Of a DNA stretch of 64,000 nt, positions 23,893 to 34,665 are shown piece by piece. Source of the DNA: Eledone cirrhosa (taxonomy: Eukaryota; Mollusca; Cephalopoda; Octopoda; Eledonidae); contig OZ024743.1 in NCBI GenBank assembly GCA_964016885.1, positions 10,358,939-10,422,938 of the forward strand. Direction: 5' to 3'. Within the stretch, counting starts at the first letter, position 1, and each line of letters starts with the position of its first letter. The notes below the pieces were generated by a model. That model was not told where the DNA came from. It was given only the letters and a program-made list of their open reading frames with translations, and ran no database searches. Position numbers and translations under genes: made by a program.

Positions 23893-24113
23893 ATAGTGGT
23901 TTCTACTATAGGTACAAGGCCAACAATTTGGGGGTAGGGGAAAATCGATTAGATAGACCTTGGGCATTACTGGTATTTTATTTTATCAACCCCGCAAGGA
24001 TGAAAGGCAAAGCTAATCTCGGCAGGATTTGAACTTGTAATGTAAAGGGCCATAAATCTATACCACAAAACATATTGGCTGATGCTCTATCAAATTCTGC
24101 CAATCCACCCTCT
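23893..24113 (-). mobile_element. SINE, near full length
   Basis: The plus strand reads TTTCTACTATAGGTACAAGG, then TTATTTTATCAACCCCGCAAGG, CGGCAGGATTTGAACTTGTA and CAAATTCTGCCAATCCACCC. It has the GGGGTAGGGGAAAATCGATT segment also found in the copy at 11822. Confidence 0.8.
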
Positions 24114-24114
24114 T

Positions 24115-24245
24115 TATGGTTCCTGACAATTTTGAGGGAGGAAAAATTTGATTAAATCGACCCCAGTGTATGACTGTTAATTTATTTTATCAACCCCTTA
24201 AGGATGTGAGGGAAATCTAACCTCAGTAGGATTTGAACTCATGAT
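24115..24245 (-). mobile_element. SINE body fragment
   Basis: TTTGATTAAATCGACCCCAG, TTATTTTATCAACCCCTTAAGG and CAGTAGGATTTGAACTCATG. Its head is cut where the next SINE begins. Confidence 0.75.
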
Positions 24246-24438
24246 ATAGTAATTGTTTCTACTTTTGGCACAAGGCCAGCAATTATCCAAGTACATTACT
24301 AGTACTTTATATTATCGTAAGGATAAAAGGCAAAGTTAATCTCAGCAGGATTTGAACTCAGACCATAAAGGACCGTAACTCTATGCTGCAAAGTATGGCA
24401 TCTGACCCACTATCAATACTGCCAATCCACTGCCCTAT
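24246..24438 (-). mobile_element. SINE, near full length, end of the stack
   Basis: AATTGTTTCTACTTTTGGCA through CTCAGCAGGATTTGAACTCA to AATACTGCCAATCCACTGCC. A small deletion removes part of the TTATCGACCCCG region (TATTATCGTAAGG). Confidence 0.8.
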
Positions 24439-24459
24439 ATTAATGATAATGATATTGAA

Positions 24460-25720
24460 TATGTTCCCTCTTTCAGCCTAGATTCTGATCACAGAGCACT
24501 GTTGGCAAAACAAAATATTGCACCACTTCATCCATGTTTCAAGCTGAGAAGATAACGGATCAAGACAGAACATCTAAAAGAACCCACAATGAGATACTGA
24601 GACAGTGAATGATCAATGGCAGCATTTCCACATGCCAGATGTCACAAATGAAGTAGTTGGGGAAAAGTATATTGATGACACTAAAGAGAAAGAGATTCCT
24701 TTCTGGACACCTGATGTCAAAGCAGAGTGAAATAAAAGAACAACCAGCTCTGGATGTGGATGAATCAAAGAACTCAGGACATGAGAGTCAATTACATCAG
24801 TTTCAGAAACCATGCCAATGATATGGTCAGAGTGGCTAAAGTGCAAACCTGGGAGTGACTAGGTGAGGAGCTTGATAGAAATTTCCATGGATTAAAGAAC
24901 TTTATAAATTCTATTGTGAAGTCATAAAGGAAGAAGAACCACAAGACCACCAAGGCAATCAAGGACAGTTGTGGAATGCTACTTGTCATCTCATGGCAGG
25001 TTGATGACAGATGGTTGAGTACTTCTCCACACTGATGAATATACCAACATATGGTATAGAACAAAATGTTTGTCTTCAAGAGCAACTGTTTGAAGACAAT
25101 GATGAGAATTATGAAGCAGCAACAGGCATCACTTTATTGAGGTGACGAAGGTTGTGAAAGAGATGGTGAACAACAAGTCTACAGAAGTTGAGGATATCCC
25201 AGCTGAGATATACAAGCACAATAGTGATAGCACACTCCAGTGGTTAATGTAATCTTCAGCACTACCTGGACTGAGGGAGTAATGCCATAATTGATCTGAG
25301 ACCATGTGTTGAAACTAAAACAACTACAGCATGGAGAGTCATTTTAGTCATTTAAAAAACACAAAATATATATCATATTTTTAGTGTCAACATTTCATGT
25401 ATATCAGGCCATTATCTGCCTGATATACATGAAAGGAAACTAAACTGCATGCACAAACTATAGAGTGATTTCATTACTGCCACACATTGGTAAGATCTAT
25501 AAAAGGATATTGAAACATCTCTGATATGTTGTGGAAAAGAAATTTTGTGAGTGCAGCCTGGTCTCAGATTTAGCAGGAGCACCATAGACCTGATCTTTGT
25601 TTGTTAGATCAGAATAATTCATCCCAATACCACTTTTTGCTGCCATTCCGGGTGGACAGAGAGGTTTAGCCATTTCAGCAACATTGTGGGAGAGCATGTT
25701 CAGCTTTCCCTGCTTGTATG
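24460..25720 (+). pseudogene. Decayed non-LTR retrotransposon (second LINE type), interrupted by a MITE
   Basis: Pieces in several frames recall LINE proteins in the right order. SDHRALLAKQN (about 24490) looks like the end of an AP-type endonuclease. EVTKVVKEMVNNKSTEVEDI then PAEIYKHNSD (about 25140-25220) looks like the RT fingers motif [27 protein letters not shown] (about 25460) looks like [22 protein letters not shown] (about 25555) resembles Q.GFR.GRS. A repeat of 25275-25445 splits the last two. There are many stops and shifts, so it is old. The clade cannot be assigned. Confidence 0.55.
25275..25445 (+). mobile_element. Foldback MITE copy 1 (inside LINE relic)
   Basis: Begins ATTGATCTGAGACCATGTGT, passes GAGTCATTTTAG and CACAAAATATATATCATAT, and contains a perfect hairpin (TTTCATGTATATCAGGC, 8-base loop, its complement). 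The same series occurs inverted at 27400-27600 and 33365-33560. Confidence 0.65.
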
Positions 25721-25785
25721 ATGGGTTGGTCAAGAGAGGTAGGTCTATGGTGGGGTACATAGCTGGTGAAAGGTGGAGTGTTAAG

Positions 25786-25831
25786 AATATATATATATAT
25801 ACATATATAGATATATAGATATATATATATG

Positions 25832-25912
<81 letters not shown>
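25786..25912. repeat. (TA)n microsatellite
   Basis: About 125 bp of TA with GATA and ATGTA interruptions. It abuts the PLE reverse-transcriptase fragment. Confidence 0.97.
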
Positions 25913-25915
<3 letters not shown>

Positions 25916-25954
25916 GAAGGGGTATTTAATTTGTTGGAAGTCCGACAAATATAA

Positions 25955-27073
25955 ATGTTTATAACTGATTTAGAGCACTCAACAAGTTACTGGAGTAAAT
26001 ATTCAATAATATTAAACGGATTCCTTTCTGATATACTACTACTGATATACTACTTTCTGATATACTACTACTTCTCTATTACTCCTAGTTTACTTAATAA
26101 CGCTCTTATCTATGCATCTAAACATACAGATTTATCTAGTGAAGAAATGCATATCATTTTAACTTCACGGAAAACTCTAATTGAATTCAACAATCATCTC
26201 TGGACAAGAGCCGATAGAAAAAATAATTTTGATATCACCATGGGATCATCTGACTCGGCGCAAATAACGGATCTTGTGGGGTTATTTATTAATAATACAC
26301 CGCATAGAAAAATACCAGAGATGACCGGTGGTTTATATCGTGATGATATGCTGCTTTTAATTGAAAATCATAGTAATTGTGAAATTAATAGGAAAAGAAA
26401 ATCCATAATACAATTCTTCAATAGCTACAACCTTAAGTTAGAAATAGAGAATAACTATAAAATTGTTAACTTTTTAGACGTAACATTAAACCTTAATACA
26501 GGGATCTACTATCTATTCCATAAAATTAATGAGAATCTGAACTATGTAAGTTTTAACTCTAATCATCCTAGATCTATCAAGAACACTATTGTCAATTCTG
26601 TCCAACAACGGATTTCACGCATCTCCGCTAATAAAAACATTTTTGACGATAAGGCAGAATATTATAATGAAGCTTTAAATAAGATTAAATACATCGACAA
26701 CAGTAATAAGGCAAATAAACCTACTATTAATTGTAATAATAATAACAAATTTAACTTAAACTCTAAAACTAACAGAAGAACTAGAACTAGAAATATTATT
26801 TGGTACTCACCCCCATTCTCATTAAGCGTTAAAACACCTTTAGCAAAGCTATTCTTTAAAGCACTAGATAAATGTTTTCCTAAATCCCACAGATACCACT
26901 CAATCTTTAACAGACATACTATAAAACTATCCTACTCTACTACTATGAACATAGCACAAAATATAAATAGAATTAATAATAGAAATTTAAACCCTAACCA
27001 AAATAACCAAAATAGCAGTAATATCTCTAGCAATATCCAACATAATAGTATTGTTCCATGTAGTGAATGTTAG
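25955..27073 (+). pseudogene. Penelope-like reverse transcriptase fragment lacking endonuclease
   Basis: 372 codons with no stop. PLE reverse-transcriptase signatures in order: FDITMGSSDSAQITDLVGLF at residues 92-111, GLYRDDML with the catalytic YRDD at 128-131, FLDVTLNL at 163-170, SNHPRSIK at 192-199, WYSPPFSL at 283-290 and HTIKLSYSTT at 331-340. It stops at PCSEC, just where the Cys-rich linker to the GIY-YIG domain would start; the DNA beyond is unrelated. The first ~40 residues include a local duplication (CTGATATACTACT repeated at about 26028, 26041 and 26057) that is probably slippage. N-terminal RT motifs are missing. An Asn-rich stretch at residues 245-262 and 346-366 is unusual. 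Different lineage from the PLE at 4501. Confidence 0.9.
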
Positions 27074-27259
27074 ACACTGTTCTCTGTAGTTTGTCATCAC
27101 CCCTTTCTTCCTCAGTAATCTCTAGTGTGTAATGGAAACACAGACGGATGGACGGAAGTCACTCAAATTTATATATAAACATTTGTTTAACAGAAAAATT
27201 AGTGTTGGATAAAAGGCTTTACAGTAACAGGCTTTACACCTAAGATAATTTTTTCGTTT

Positions 27260-27370
27260 CTTTTTTTAGGGTTTAATAAAATGAAGTACCAAACAAGTAG
27301 TGAGATCAAAGTAATCGAATATGCTGTTCCCTACAAATTGTTGCTTTTGTATCTAAATTAGAAACCACTT
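27260..27370 (+). mobile_element. SINE 3' relic
   Basis: TTAGGGTTTAATAAAATGAAGTACC then TTGTTGCTTTTGTATCTAAATTAGAAAC: a decayed body and tail of the GTAGAAACAATTA family. Confidence 0.5.
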
Positions 27371-27399
27371 TTATAACTATTGTGTGGAAGAGCCATTTT

Positions 27400-27600
27400 A
27401 GGGATTAAACAAAAATCTATTAATGTTACATTATATATATCATTTGTTTCTCGTGTCAAAATTTTCACCCCAAAATTTTCACCTCGAAAATTTGACATAT
27501 GATATATATTTTGTGTATTTTTAAATGGCTAAAATAACTCTTCCATGCAGTAATTGTTTTAGTTTCAACACATGGTCTCAGATCAATTTACTTGCCAAAC
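27400..27600 (-). mobile_element. Foldback MITE copy 2
   Basis: TGTGGAAGAGCCATTTTAG at 27400 and the inverted counterpart AAATAACTCTTCCATG at 27535 give a TIR-like pair. The outer flank to 27600 matches copy 1 inverted (CAACACATGGTCTCAGATCAAT). The centre holds CAAAATTTTCACC repeated. Confidence 0.65.
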
Positions 27601-27626
27601 ATATAACTCTGACATTATTATATTTT

Positions 27627-27818
27627 TATGGTGGATTGGCAGTATTGGTAGAGGGTCGGACGCCATGCTTTGACGCATAGAGTTACGGCCCTTGCCATTC
27701 TGAGTTCAAATCCAGCCGAGGTTAACTTTGCCTTTCATCCTTACGGAGTCGATAAAATAAAGTACCAGTAATACATTGGGTAATTGCTGGCCTTATGCCT
27801 AACGTAGAAACAATTATT
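27627..27818 (+). mobile_element. Full-length tRNA-derived SINE (best copy)
   Basis: GGTGGATTGGCAGTATTGGTAGAGGGTCGG (A-box region, 27629), GAGTTCAAATCCAGCCGAGG (B box, ~27703), GTCGATAAAATAAAGTACC, GCTGGCCTTATGCC and GTAGAAACAATTATTA. The head is the least decayed in the window. Confidence 0.88.
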
Positions 27819-27835
27819 ATATTTTTATATATATA

Positions 27836-28060
27836 GGCAGTGGATTGGCAGAAAAAGACATGAACTGATAGAATCAGTAGAGCATCACATAAAATGCTTT
27901 GCAGAATCTGTTCCAGTTCTTTACATTTTCAGTTCAAATCCTGCTGTACCTTTCATCATTCAAGGGTCAATAAAATAATTATCAGTCAAGTATTAGGGTA
28001 CATTTTAACAAATAACACTACTTCCAAATTTCTGGTCTTGTGTAAAAAAATATTGTTTGT
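27836..28060 (+). mobile_element. SINE, diverged, adjacent to previous
   Basis: GGCAGTGGATTGGCAG, AATCAGTAGAGCATCACAT, CAGTTCAAATCCTGC and GGTCAATAAAATAATTATC. It sits directly after the copy at 27627 in the same orientation. Confidence 0.7.
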
Positions 28061-28194
28061 ATATTATGTATAAAATATTCTTTTTATTGATAGTCTAATT
28101 CACTGAATCTCTTAAAACCATTGGCTGGCCAAGTCTGATGTGGGTGTTTTAAATCTTCTTCTTCTTTAATTCCATTTACATCTAGGAATACCCA

Positions 28195-28365
28195 ACAAAT
28201 ATAAAATTGACCCCAGATGTTGAGTTGTACTTTATTTCTTCTTCCCATCCACAAGGATAAAAAGATAATGTTGACCTTGGAAGTATTTGAGCTCAGAATG
28301 TAAAGGGGCATAACTAAATACTGCAGACATTATGTCCAACACTCTAAACATTCTGGTACTCTTTC
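28195..28365 (-). mobile_element. SINE relic
   Basis: AATTGACCCCAG, TTGTACTTTATTTCTTC, ACAAGGATAAAAAGATAATG, GTATTTGAGCTCAGAATG and AACACTCTAAACATTCTG, in inverted SINE order. Confidence 0.65.
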
Positions 28366-28379
28366 TCTCGCCCCTCACC

Positions 28380-28382
<3 letters not shown>

Positions 28383-28459
<77 letters not shown>
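28383..28459. repeat. (CT)n microsatellite
   Basis: About 76 bp of pure CT. Confidence 0.97.
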
Positions 28460-28461
<2 letters not shown>

Positions 28462-29204
28462 TTTTAACTCTCTCCTCTTATATAAATCTGTCTTTTTTTC
28501 CCTGTCAGTGTCTTACTTGGCCAAAATGTAAAAATATATTTCCTTTCATCCTTATATTGAAACTTTCATTCAGTCACTCTCACTTGCTCTCTCACATTTA
28601 GCTACATAATATTATGTCTCCTTCTAGCAAATATTTTTGGGTAATAATGGTTGTTTGTGGTCTTATCAGGGTAGATGGAGGGGCTGTAGTGGTAGTGTGT
28701 CTTTGATCATATTTATCCACATTTTATTATGTTTCTTTGTTATTTTCTTTTGTTTGTCTTCAACTTATTTTTCCTTTCTCAGTATTACATTTATCGTTTT
28801 CCTTTTTCTTTTCTTTTTGTAATTTTCTACAAGAATTTTCTTTTTCGTTTATTGGACATCAGTTGTTGTTTAGCCACAGGTCAGTCTAACCCAGCTGACC
28901 TATAATAAAAAACATTCCAGCCATGACGATCCTGTCTTTTTGTGTACCAAAGATTACATTGTACAATAGATCGTTACTGTCTTAACCCTTCTGACACCAA
29001 ACCTCCTCTTATTTTATGGTACAAATTTATTTGTTTTAGAATGTTTATATTTATCTAAAAATCATAATCCTTCATAAGAAACTTTGTTAAGTTATGATCC
29101 AAATGCTTGTTTTATAATAAAAGCTTTAGTGAAAATATGAAATTCTTTCAAATTCATATTTTTTTTAATTATTTCAGAATCGCAGGCAGTGTATGTGATG
29201 AGAA
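28460..29204. other. Anonymous AT-rich DNA
   Basis: No gene. A dispersed repeat-like piece at 28975-29100 shares words with 8810-8960. Confidence 0.4.
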
Positions 29205-29583
29205 ATACAGTGATACTTCACTTTACGAGTTTAATTTGTTCCATGACCGAGCTCATTTTACGATTTACTCGTTTTACAAATCAATCTTCCCATTGAAATT
29301 AATTAAAATATAAATAATCCATTCCAGCCCCCCCAAAACCACCAAAACAATATTTTTTATGGGTTTTAAAACAAAAAGGTGCAGTTACAAGGAAAATGCC
29401 AATTATAAAAACATAATAAAAGAGAATGCAAAAGAAATACGCAATCTGGTATTATTAATCGTATAAAACTTGCTCGTACTGCAGATTTCCGCTCATATTA
29501 CAAGACAAAAATTCACATTAGCCTCAGCTCATACAGCATATTACTCATACAATGGGGCACTCATACTTCGGGGTCATACTGTA
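29205..29583. mobile_element. TIR-bearing MITE
   Basis: The left end ATACAGTGATACTTCACTTT and the inverted right end (29560-29583, reading ATACAGTATGACCCCGAAGT) are similar at the tips. The duplicated TA at the borders suits a Tc1/mariner-type target. The interior has no ORF. The left inner words (TTTACGAGTTTAATTTGTTCC) resemble a TIR motif common in animal DNA transposons. Confidence 0.6.
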
Positions 29584-29600
29584 TAACAAAATGGTTAAAA

Positions 29601-29990
29601 TTATACTGTATATGAGGGAGATTTGACTGCTATTTCTAGCAGATTGCACAGTCATATAGATTTTCCTTTGTGGTCTCAACTTCTTCTTCGCCCACTTATT
29701 TCTGAGAGGGTCAAGGGAGCAGAGACCTTAAATATTCCTTCCAGTGACTCCTGTCTGAAGCAATCGTTTCCAACTGATTTGGCTGGATCCCCAAGCGTGA
29801 CCAGCCAAGCTCATGAATGTTATCCAACCATCTTGCTTGGGGTCTACTATAGGCAGTGTCTATCATAGGTAGTGTCTGTCATTAAGAATTTAACAAAAGG
29901 GCTAAAGTTATACAGTATGGTATGAGGGAGATTTGACTGCTATTTCTAGCAGATTGCAGTCATATAGATGTTCCTTTGCTGTCTCAACTG
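29601..29990. repeat. ~85-bp direct repeat flanking a LINE piece
   Basis: GAGGGAGATTTGACTGCTAT and GCAGATTGC..AGTCATATAGAT occur at 29613-29685 and again at 29919-29990. The LINE fragment at 29686-29858 lies between them. The words match the dispersed repeat at 17.0-17.85 kb. Confidence 0.65.
29683..29860 (-). pseudogene. LINE C-terminal/3' end fragment (same family as 37866)
   Basis: The reverse complement reads GACCCCAAGCAAGATGGTTGG, CATGAGCTTGGCTGG, GGGGATCCAGCCAAATCAG and GTGACCCTCTCAG-like, then (GAA)n. It is closely similar to 38130-38300 (ARWLDKIHELGW...LGIQPDQLEMV). Only the last ~170 bp are present. Confidence 0.7.
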
Positions 29991-31259
29991 CAATCAGAAC
30001 ATGTAAACATATATAAACAAATTATAATATGTGTATCCCAGTTTTAGATTAGGTTCACAGTATAATCTACATGTTATAAGAGGTAACTGTTGGCAACAGG
30101 AACACTGCTACAAAAGTCTATCTTCCAACCTATTCCAGCATTGCCAAACAAACTGTAAACACAGAATGATGATAAGATGGATGATGATGATGATAATGAT
30201 GAGGCAGAAGGAAAGAAGACAGACAGGAGGAGGGGAGTAGTAGTGATGATGAGGATGATATAATATATATAGTAAATTTTTCTGAAGAAATGTTAGTTAC
30301 TATCTCCAGTAATCAAGTAAGTAAAACAAAAATGAAAATGTAAAAAGTACTAAAAAATACTAAAATAGAAAATGTCCAGCCTTGTTTTTTTTGTTTTGTT
30401 TTTTTTTCGTTTATCTGATTTCCAACTTAATGGTATGTTTATTTTAATTTATTTATTATTTAGCCTGACCGGTTAACCAAATGAAATAACAGCTATAATG
30501 AGAAGAAAAATTAGAAGGGTGAATGGCAATTCTTATCGAGAAAGACAAAGATAAGATACCTCATTTAATTTTTAATTAATCATAATTCCAGAGTCCTCTC
30601 CCTTGCTTACTTGATAAAATAAATGTTATTACCTAAATGTTGTTTTCTTCTTACAAGTGTAATTTAAATTGATTGAAAATTCATTTTGGCTCACTGCATT
30701 TAGTATGTCAGAATGCACTTGACTGTATGTTCTTCATGCTCAAGGAATCCCTGAGAAATCTTCTACTGAAAGGAACAGGTTAGTTAGTTTCTGTAAGTTA
30801 GCATGCAAAGAGAGATTATCTCTTGTATGTCTGCACCTGACTGGAAACTAGTTTAATTAATCCAAAATACAGTCCAATGTTAATGTAAAGCCATTTCTGT
30901 TTCAGAAGCAAATAATTCAATATAGCATGCATACTTCATTCTAATGAACTTTTGTGTAACTATGTTAATTCACTGGAGGGATAACATAGCTAGCACTGAA
31001 GAAGCCAAACAAGTAACATTTGAAACTTATGAAATATAATGATAAATAACATTCAAAGAGAAAAAACATCTACTTTGTTCAGTAGCTGCTAATGTTTTCC
31101 AACATGTGGATGACTCTATTCTTATTACAGATTATCAGAGTCGCTCAAAGGTACTATTAAGGAATTAAAAAATTACTTCACATCTCTTTCTCTAGTTTAA
31201 TATCTTTCAAAGTGACAGGCTGAAGACCAGTATTTTGGAAGAGACTAATGAATACTCAT
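29991..31259. other. Anonymous AT-rich DNA
   Basis: (ATG)n-rich at 30170-30262, otherwise unremarkable. No gene recognised. Confidence 0.45.
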
Positions 31260-31488
31260 TTAACCCTTTGGCATTTAAATTACTCTATATTTACTATTAC
31301 ATTTTCACTGCAAAGGCTTTACCTCACATAACTATATCACACAATATCGAATCTATGAAATTTTGATATTATTAATTTTGAGAGCAATACCTTAATATCA
31401 GTATGAGCAGTCAGTTACAACAAGTTTGAGCAGAAAGAGGTGAGAAAATTCTGGCCAGATATGGCTGGTTTAAATGTTAAAGAGCTAA
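31260..31488. mobile_element. MITE with TTAACCCTTT termini, copy 1
   Basis: The left end TTAACCCTTTGGCATTTA and the right end inverted TTAGCTCTTTAACATTTA match over most of 18 bp. The interior (CTCTATATTTACTA, CACAATATCGAATCTATGA, GAGCAGAAAGAGGTGA) recurs at 56261-56457. Confidence 0.65.
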
Positions 31489-31515
31489 GAAGAAAAATGA
31501 TATATGATGATGGTG

Positions 31516-32697
31516 ATCATCATCATCATCATCATCATCAGGTTTAGCGTCCGTGTTCCACGCTTGCATGGGTTTGGACGGGGGTTTTCCCACTTGAGGC
31601 AAGAGTGGTTGTCTTGCTCGCATAGGACTGTCTGGCGGGTTTTCTACAGTTGGATGCCCTTCCTAACACCAACCACATTTACAGTGTGGGGCTGGGAGGT
31701 TTTTACCGTGTTGCCTACACGGCCACATTACAGCGTGGACTGTCTGGCGGGTTTTCTACAGCTGGATGCCCTTCCTAACACCAACCACATTTACAGTGTG
31801 GGGCTGGGAGGTTTTTACCGTGTTGCCTACACGGCCACATTTACAGCGTGGACTGTGTGTTTTTTGTCGTGACACCTACACGATCTCATTTGTTTCGGCC
31901 TGGATGTTGTGGGACCAACATAACTTTACATTGAAAGGGGCGGTGTGGGTGGGGTGGAGGTGGTGGGACGGGGGTGTGTTTTGATAGAGATACCTACTGA
32001 CTGTAGTAGGTTTTTACTTTGTATTTAGGTAAGGCGGGTCTTCTCTATTACTGAGTACCGCCAAAGGTCTCGGTCCAGTGACATTGTCTTGGAGAGGTGT
32101 AAGCGTGTGAGGTCGGAATTTATCAGCTCGTCCCATGTTTTTCTGGGTCTGCCTACTCCGTGGCTACCGTCTATCTTTATTGCCCTGCACTTTGTTATAC
32201 AGCTGTCGTCTTTCATGCGCATCACGTGACCGTACCAACGTAGCCTTCTCTCGAGTAAACAACATCTGATCCCTCTTATTTCTAATTTTTTCCTTAGTTC
32301 GTTTATGCTTTGCCGTTCACGTATATTACTATTGCACATCCAGCGGAGCATGCAAGCTTCGTTCCTCTCTAGTCTGCGTATATCCTCTGCACACAATGCC
32401 CAGGTCTCACTGCCATGCAGCATTGCTGTTCGTATGCAGGCATCGTATAACCTGCCTTTCATTTTTAGGGAGAACCCTCTAGCGGCTAATAGTGGTATAA
32501 GCTCTCTGAACTTTTTCCATCCAGTTCTGACTCTAGCTACTGTACTTTCAGAGCACCCTCCCCCACTGCTGATTTTGTCACCCAGATAACGGAAGCTGTC
32601 CACTATTTCTATAGAACCCTCTGCGCAGTTGAAGGAGCTAGTATTTTGTGGGCACTTGCTGCTACTTATTGCACCAGAGCACCAGCCACATGTAAAA
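31516..32697 (-). mobile_element. LINE copy A: C-terminal domain plus 3' UTR, 5'-truncated
   Basis: Minus-strand LINE. The reading frame (32697 down to the stop at 32025) covers ECPQNTSSFNCAEGSIEI, then SFRYLGDKISSGGGCSEST, WKKFRELIPLL, KGRLYDACIRTAMLHGSETW, ERNEACMLRWMC, RRLRWYGHVMRM, GVGRPRKTWDELI and RDLWRYSVIEKTRLT. This is the conserved C-terminal region after the zinc finger. The 3' UTR holds two 112-bp units (about 31628-31851) and ends in (ATG)n, seen as (CAT)n at 31519. The frame is intact in the preserved part. It is nearly identical to copy C but truncated at a different point, so the two are separate insertions. Confidence 0.9.
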
Positions 32698-33364
32698 TCT
32701 ATGAATGTGTATGTGCGTCATATATATATAAATATTGTTGTTTGCATATCCTTCGTTCAGCTCTGGCTAAGTACACCTGTAATAAAAGTGTTGCAATCCT
32801 GCATCTTGTCCTTTTTTTCAAGCAATATGTATCTAGAAGTGCATTATCCAATGTGTTCCTCTTTTTATTTACTGCTGTTTCTAACAGGTCAAGTGACCAC
32901 ATAGAGAAAATATTCAATGAAGATGGTGAAGCTAAGCTTTTTCACTAAATACATATTATGTGATCAATGAGTGAAAATGCTTTTTACACAATCCATATCA
33001 AATCATCATCATTATCTTTTTTACATCTATTTTCCTATGCTAGCATAGGTTTGATGAGACTTTTTGAGACAGTATTTTACGGCAGCATTTAACTCGAAAT
33101 TTAGTAACAGATTGCTTGGAATAGATCAGAAACCATCTTCAATATTTGTTAAAAAAAACTTAACTGATTTCTACCACCAGTTTTTCTTTTAAACTATCAT
33201 GGAGATTGTACTACCCAGATTATGGTTACTGACTATTTATTTATGTTTTATTCCTGTTAAAGATAAGGCTTGTTCATGTACAGTGGTTCCAAATTACAAT
33301 GAGGTAAAAGGTAATTAGATAAAAGAATTAGAATAAGGTTCATGATTACACAAAAACAGTTAAA
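32698..33364. other. Anonymous DNA
   Basis: (CAT)n and CTATGCTAGCATAGGTTTGATGAG at 33002-33060 look like a LINE/SINE 3' end. No gene. Confidence 0.4.
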
Positions 33365-33560
33365 TTCATTTTACATTTGTCATTTATTTCTTGGTGTCAA
33401 CATTTCTTGGGACCTAATCGCTGACACAATCCCACTGCAAATAAATAACAAATGCAAAGTTAATGTAATATTTTGTGTGTTCTTTTGTAGCTAAAATGAC
33501 TCTTCCATAATGCTTTAGTTTCAAAATATGGTCTCAAATGAAATCACTTGCCAGACAAAT
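33365..33560 (-). mobile_element. Foldback MITE copy 3
   Basis: Inverted relative to copy 1: CTAAAATGACTCTTCCATAATG, GTTTCAAAATATGGTCTCAAATG and ATTTTGTGTGTTC. More diverged, with an internal GGTGTCAACATTTCTTGGG stretch. Confidence 0.55.
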
Positions 33561-33609
33561 ATAGCTCTAAAACATTTCAAGATTTAATCATCAAATTAAA
33601 GAAGGTCCA

Positions 33610-34330
33610 CTAGAAAGGGTACTCTCAGCCCTGTTAATTCTAAATTGTGTTTCCAAAGCTGGAATTTCTTCTCTACTTCTTCCATAGATTCAACTATAAG
33701 AGTCAAATCATCAGCATGCAGAACTTCCCATGGACAGCCAGCCTTAAACTCCTCTCTTATAATCGGGAGATACAGCTAATTAGATTATATCCCCCCTCCA
33801 TGCACACGCACACATGTATTTCATGTCTCATACACAGTTCATTTTCCTGACATTTGAACATTATTCTATGTACTATACATGCACCTTTGATGAGTTGTAG
33901 TGCACCTGAGCACTGTACACAATAATTTCATTATCATTATTTAATTCTTTCTGTGACTTTCATAATTTGGCTCATTAGTTTTATTCCCCTGCAGTTACCC
34001 CTTTCCAGAGCATTGCTTTTTTCTCTGTAACAATTAATGAGTATACTGCTGTGCCAGTCATTAGATATGACCTTATGTATTACCTGATTGACTATACAGT
34101 TTATTAGTTTGGATCCTATTTCCCTAAACACTTTCAGCATCTCAGTGACTATCACTGATGGTCCAATGGCCTTATCATTTGTCATCTGCTTGATTGCTTC
34201 TTTGACACTATAACTGTCAATTTTGATAGTTGGTCTCTCTGTTGAGTAAGCTGCAGCTAATGTCTCTTATTTCCATTCTCCACATACAGCCAACTCTCAT
34301 AGTAGCATTTCCTGACCTCTTTTTTTTTGT
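33610..34330 (-). pseudogene. Decayed LINE reverse transcriptase (internally deleted)
   Basis: 34270 down to 33937 reads like the RT fingers (MTNDKAIGPSVIVTEML, WHSSILINCYREKSNALERG, GIKLMSQIMKVTER), close to the same part of the copy at 60 kb. 33780 down to 33610 reads like the region around the RT active site (GCPWE, ADDL-type, then EKKFQ.W). The palm motifs between are replaced by about 145 bp of unrelated sequence. Confidence 0.75.
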
Positions 34331-34474
34331 GCATTAGTGATGGTTCATGTTTTTACCAGATTGGAGATCAGGTAACTAGCTAGTTTTGTTAAGTTAGTGC
34401 TGTAAATGGTTAGTCGTTTGCATTACAGAATTCTAGAAGCAACTCTTCATTTCTTGAGCCATAAACATAGTCAC

Positions 34475-34665
34475 CATGTACTCCAGTGTAGCTATCTGTG
34501 ACTTCTATACAGTTTCCATCTAACAAATTTCACTCGCTAGGCATTCATCAAACCATGGCTATAGTAGAAATCACTTGTCAAAGGTGCGACACAGTGTAAC
34601 TGAACCTAAAACCAAATGGCTGTGAAGTGAATCCCTTAACCACACAGCCATACCTGCACCTGTAC
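34475..34665 (-). mobile_element. SINE of the GTAGACAGAAACT type
   Basis: The minus strand reads GTATGGCTGTGTGGTTAAGGG (A-box region), TTTTAGGTTCAGTTACACTG (B-box region), GTGATTTCTACTATAGCC, CTAGCGAGTGAAATTTGTTAG and ATGGAAACTGTATAGAAG. The order fits a common cephalopod SINE. Confidence 0.75.

Noticed and set aside
31504..31872. Plus-strand open frames over the 112-bp repeats (also at 54502-54879 and 57674-58447)
   Set aside because: They are antisense to the LINE 3' UTR. The repeat length is not a multiple of three, so the frame shifts from unit to unit.
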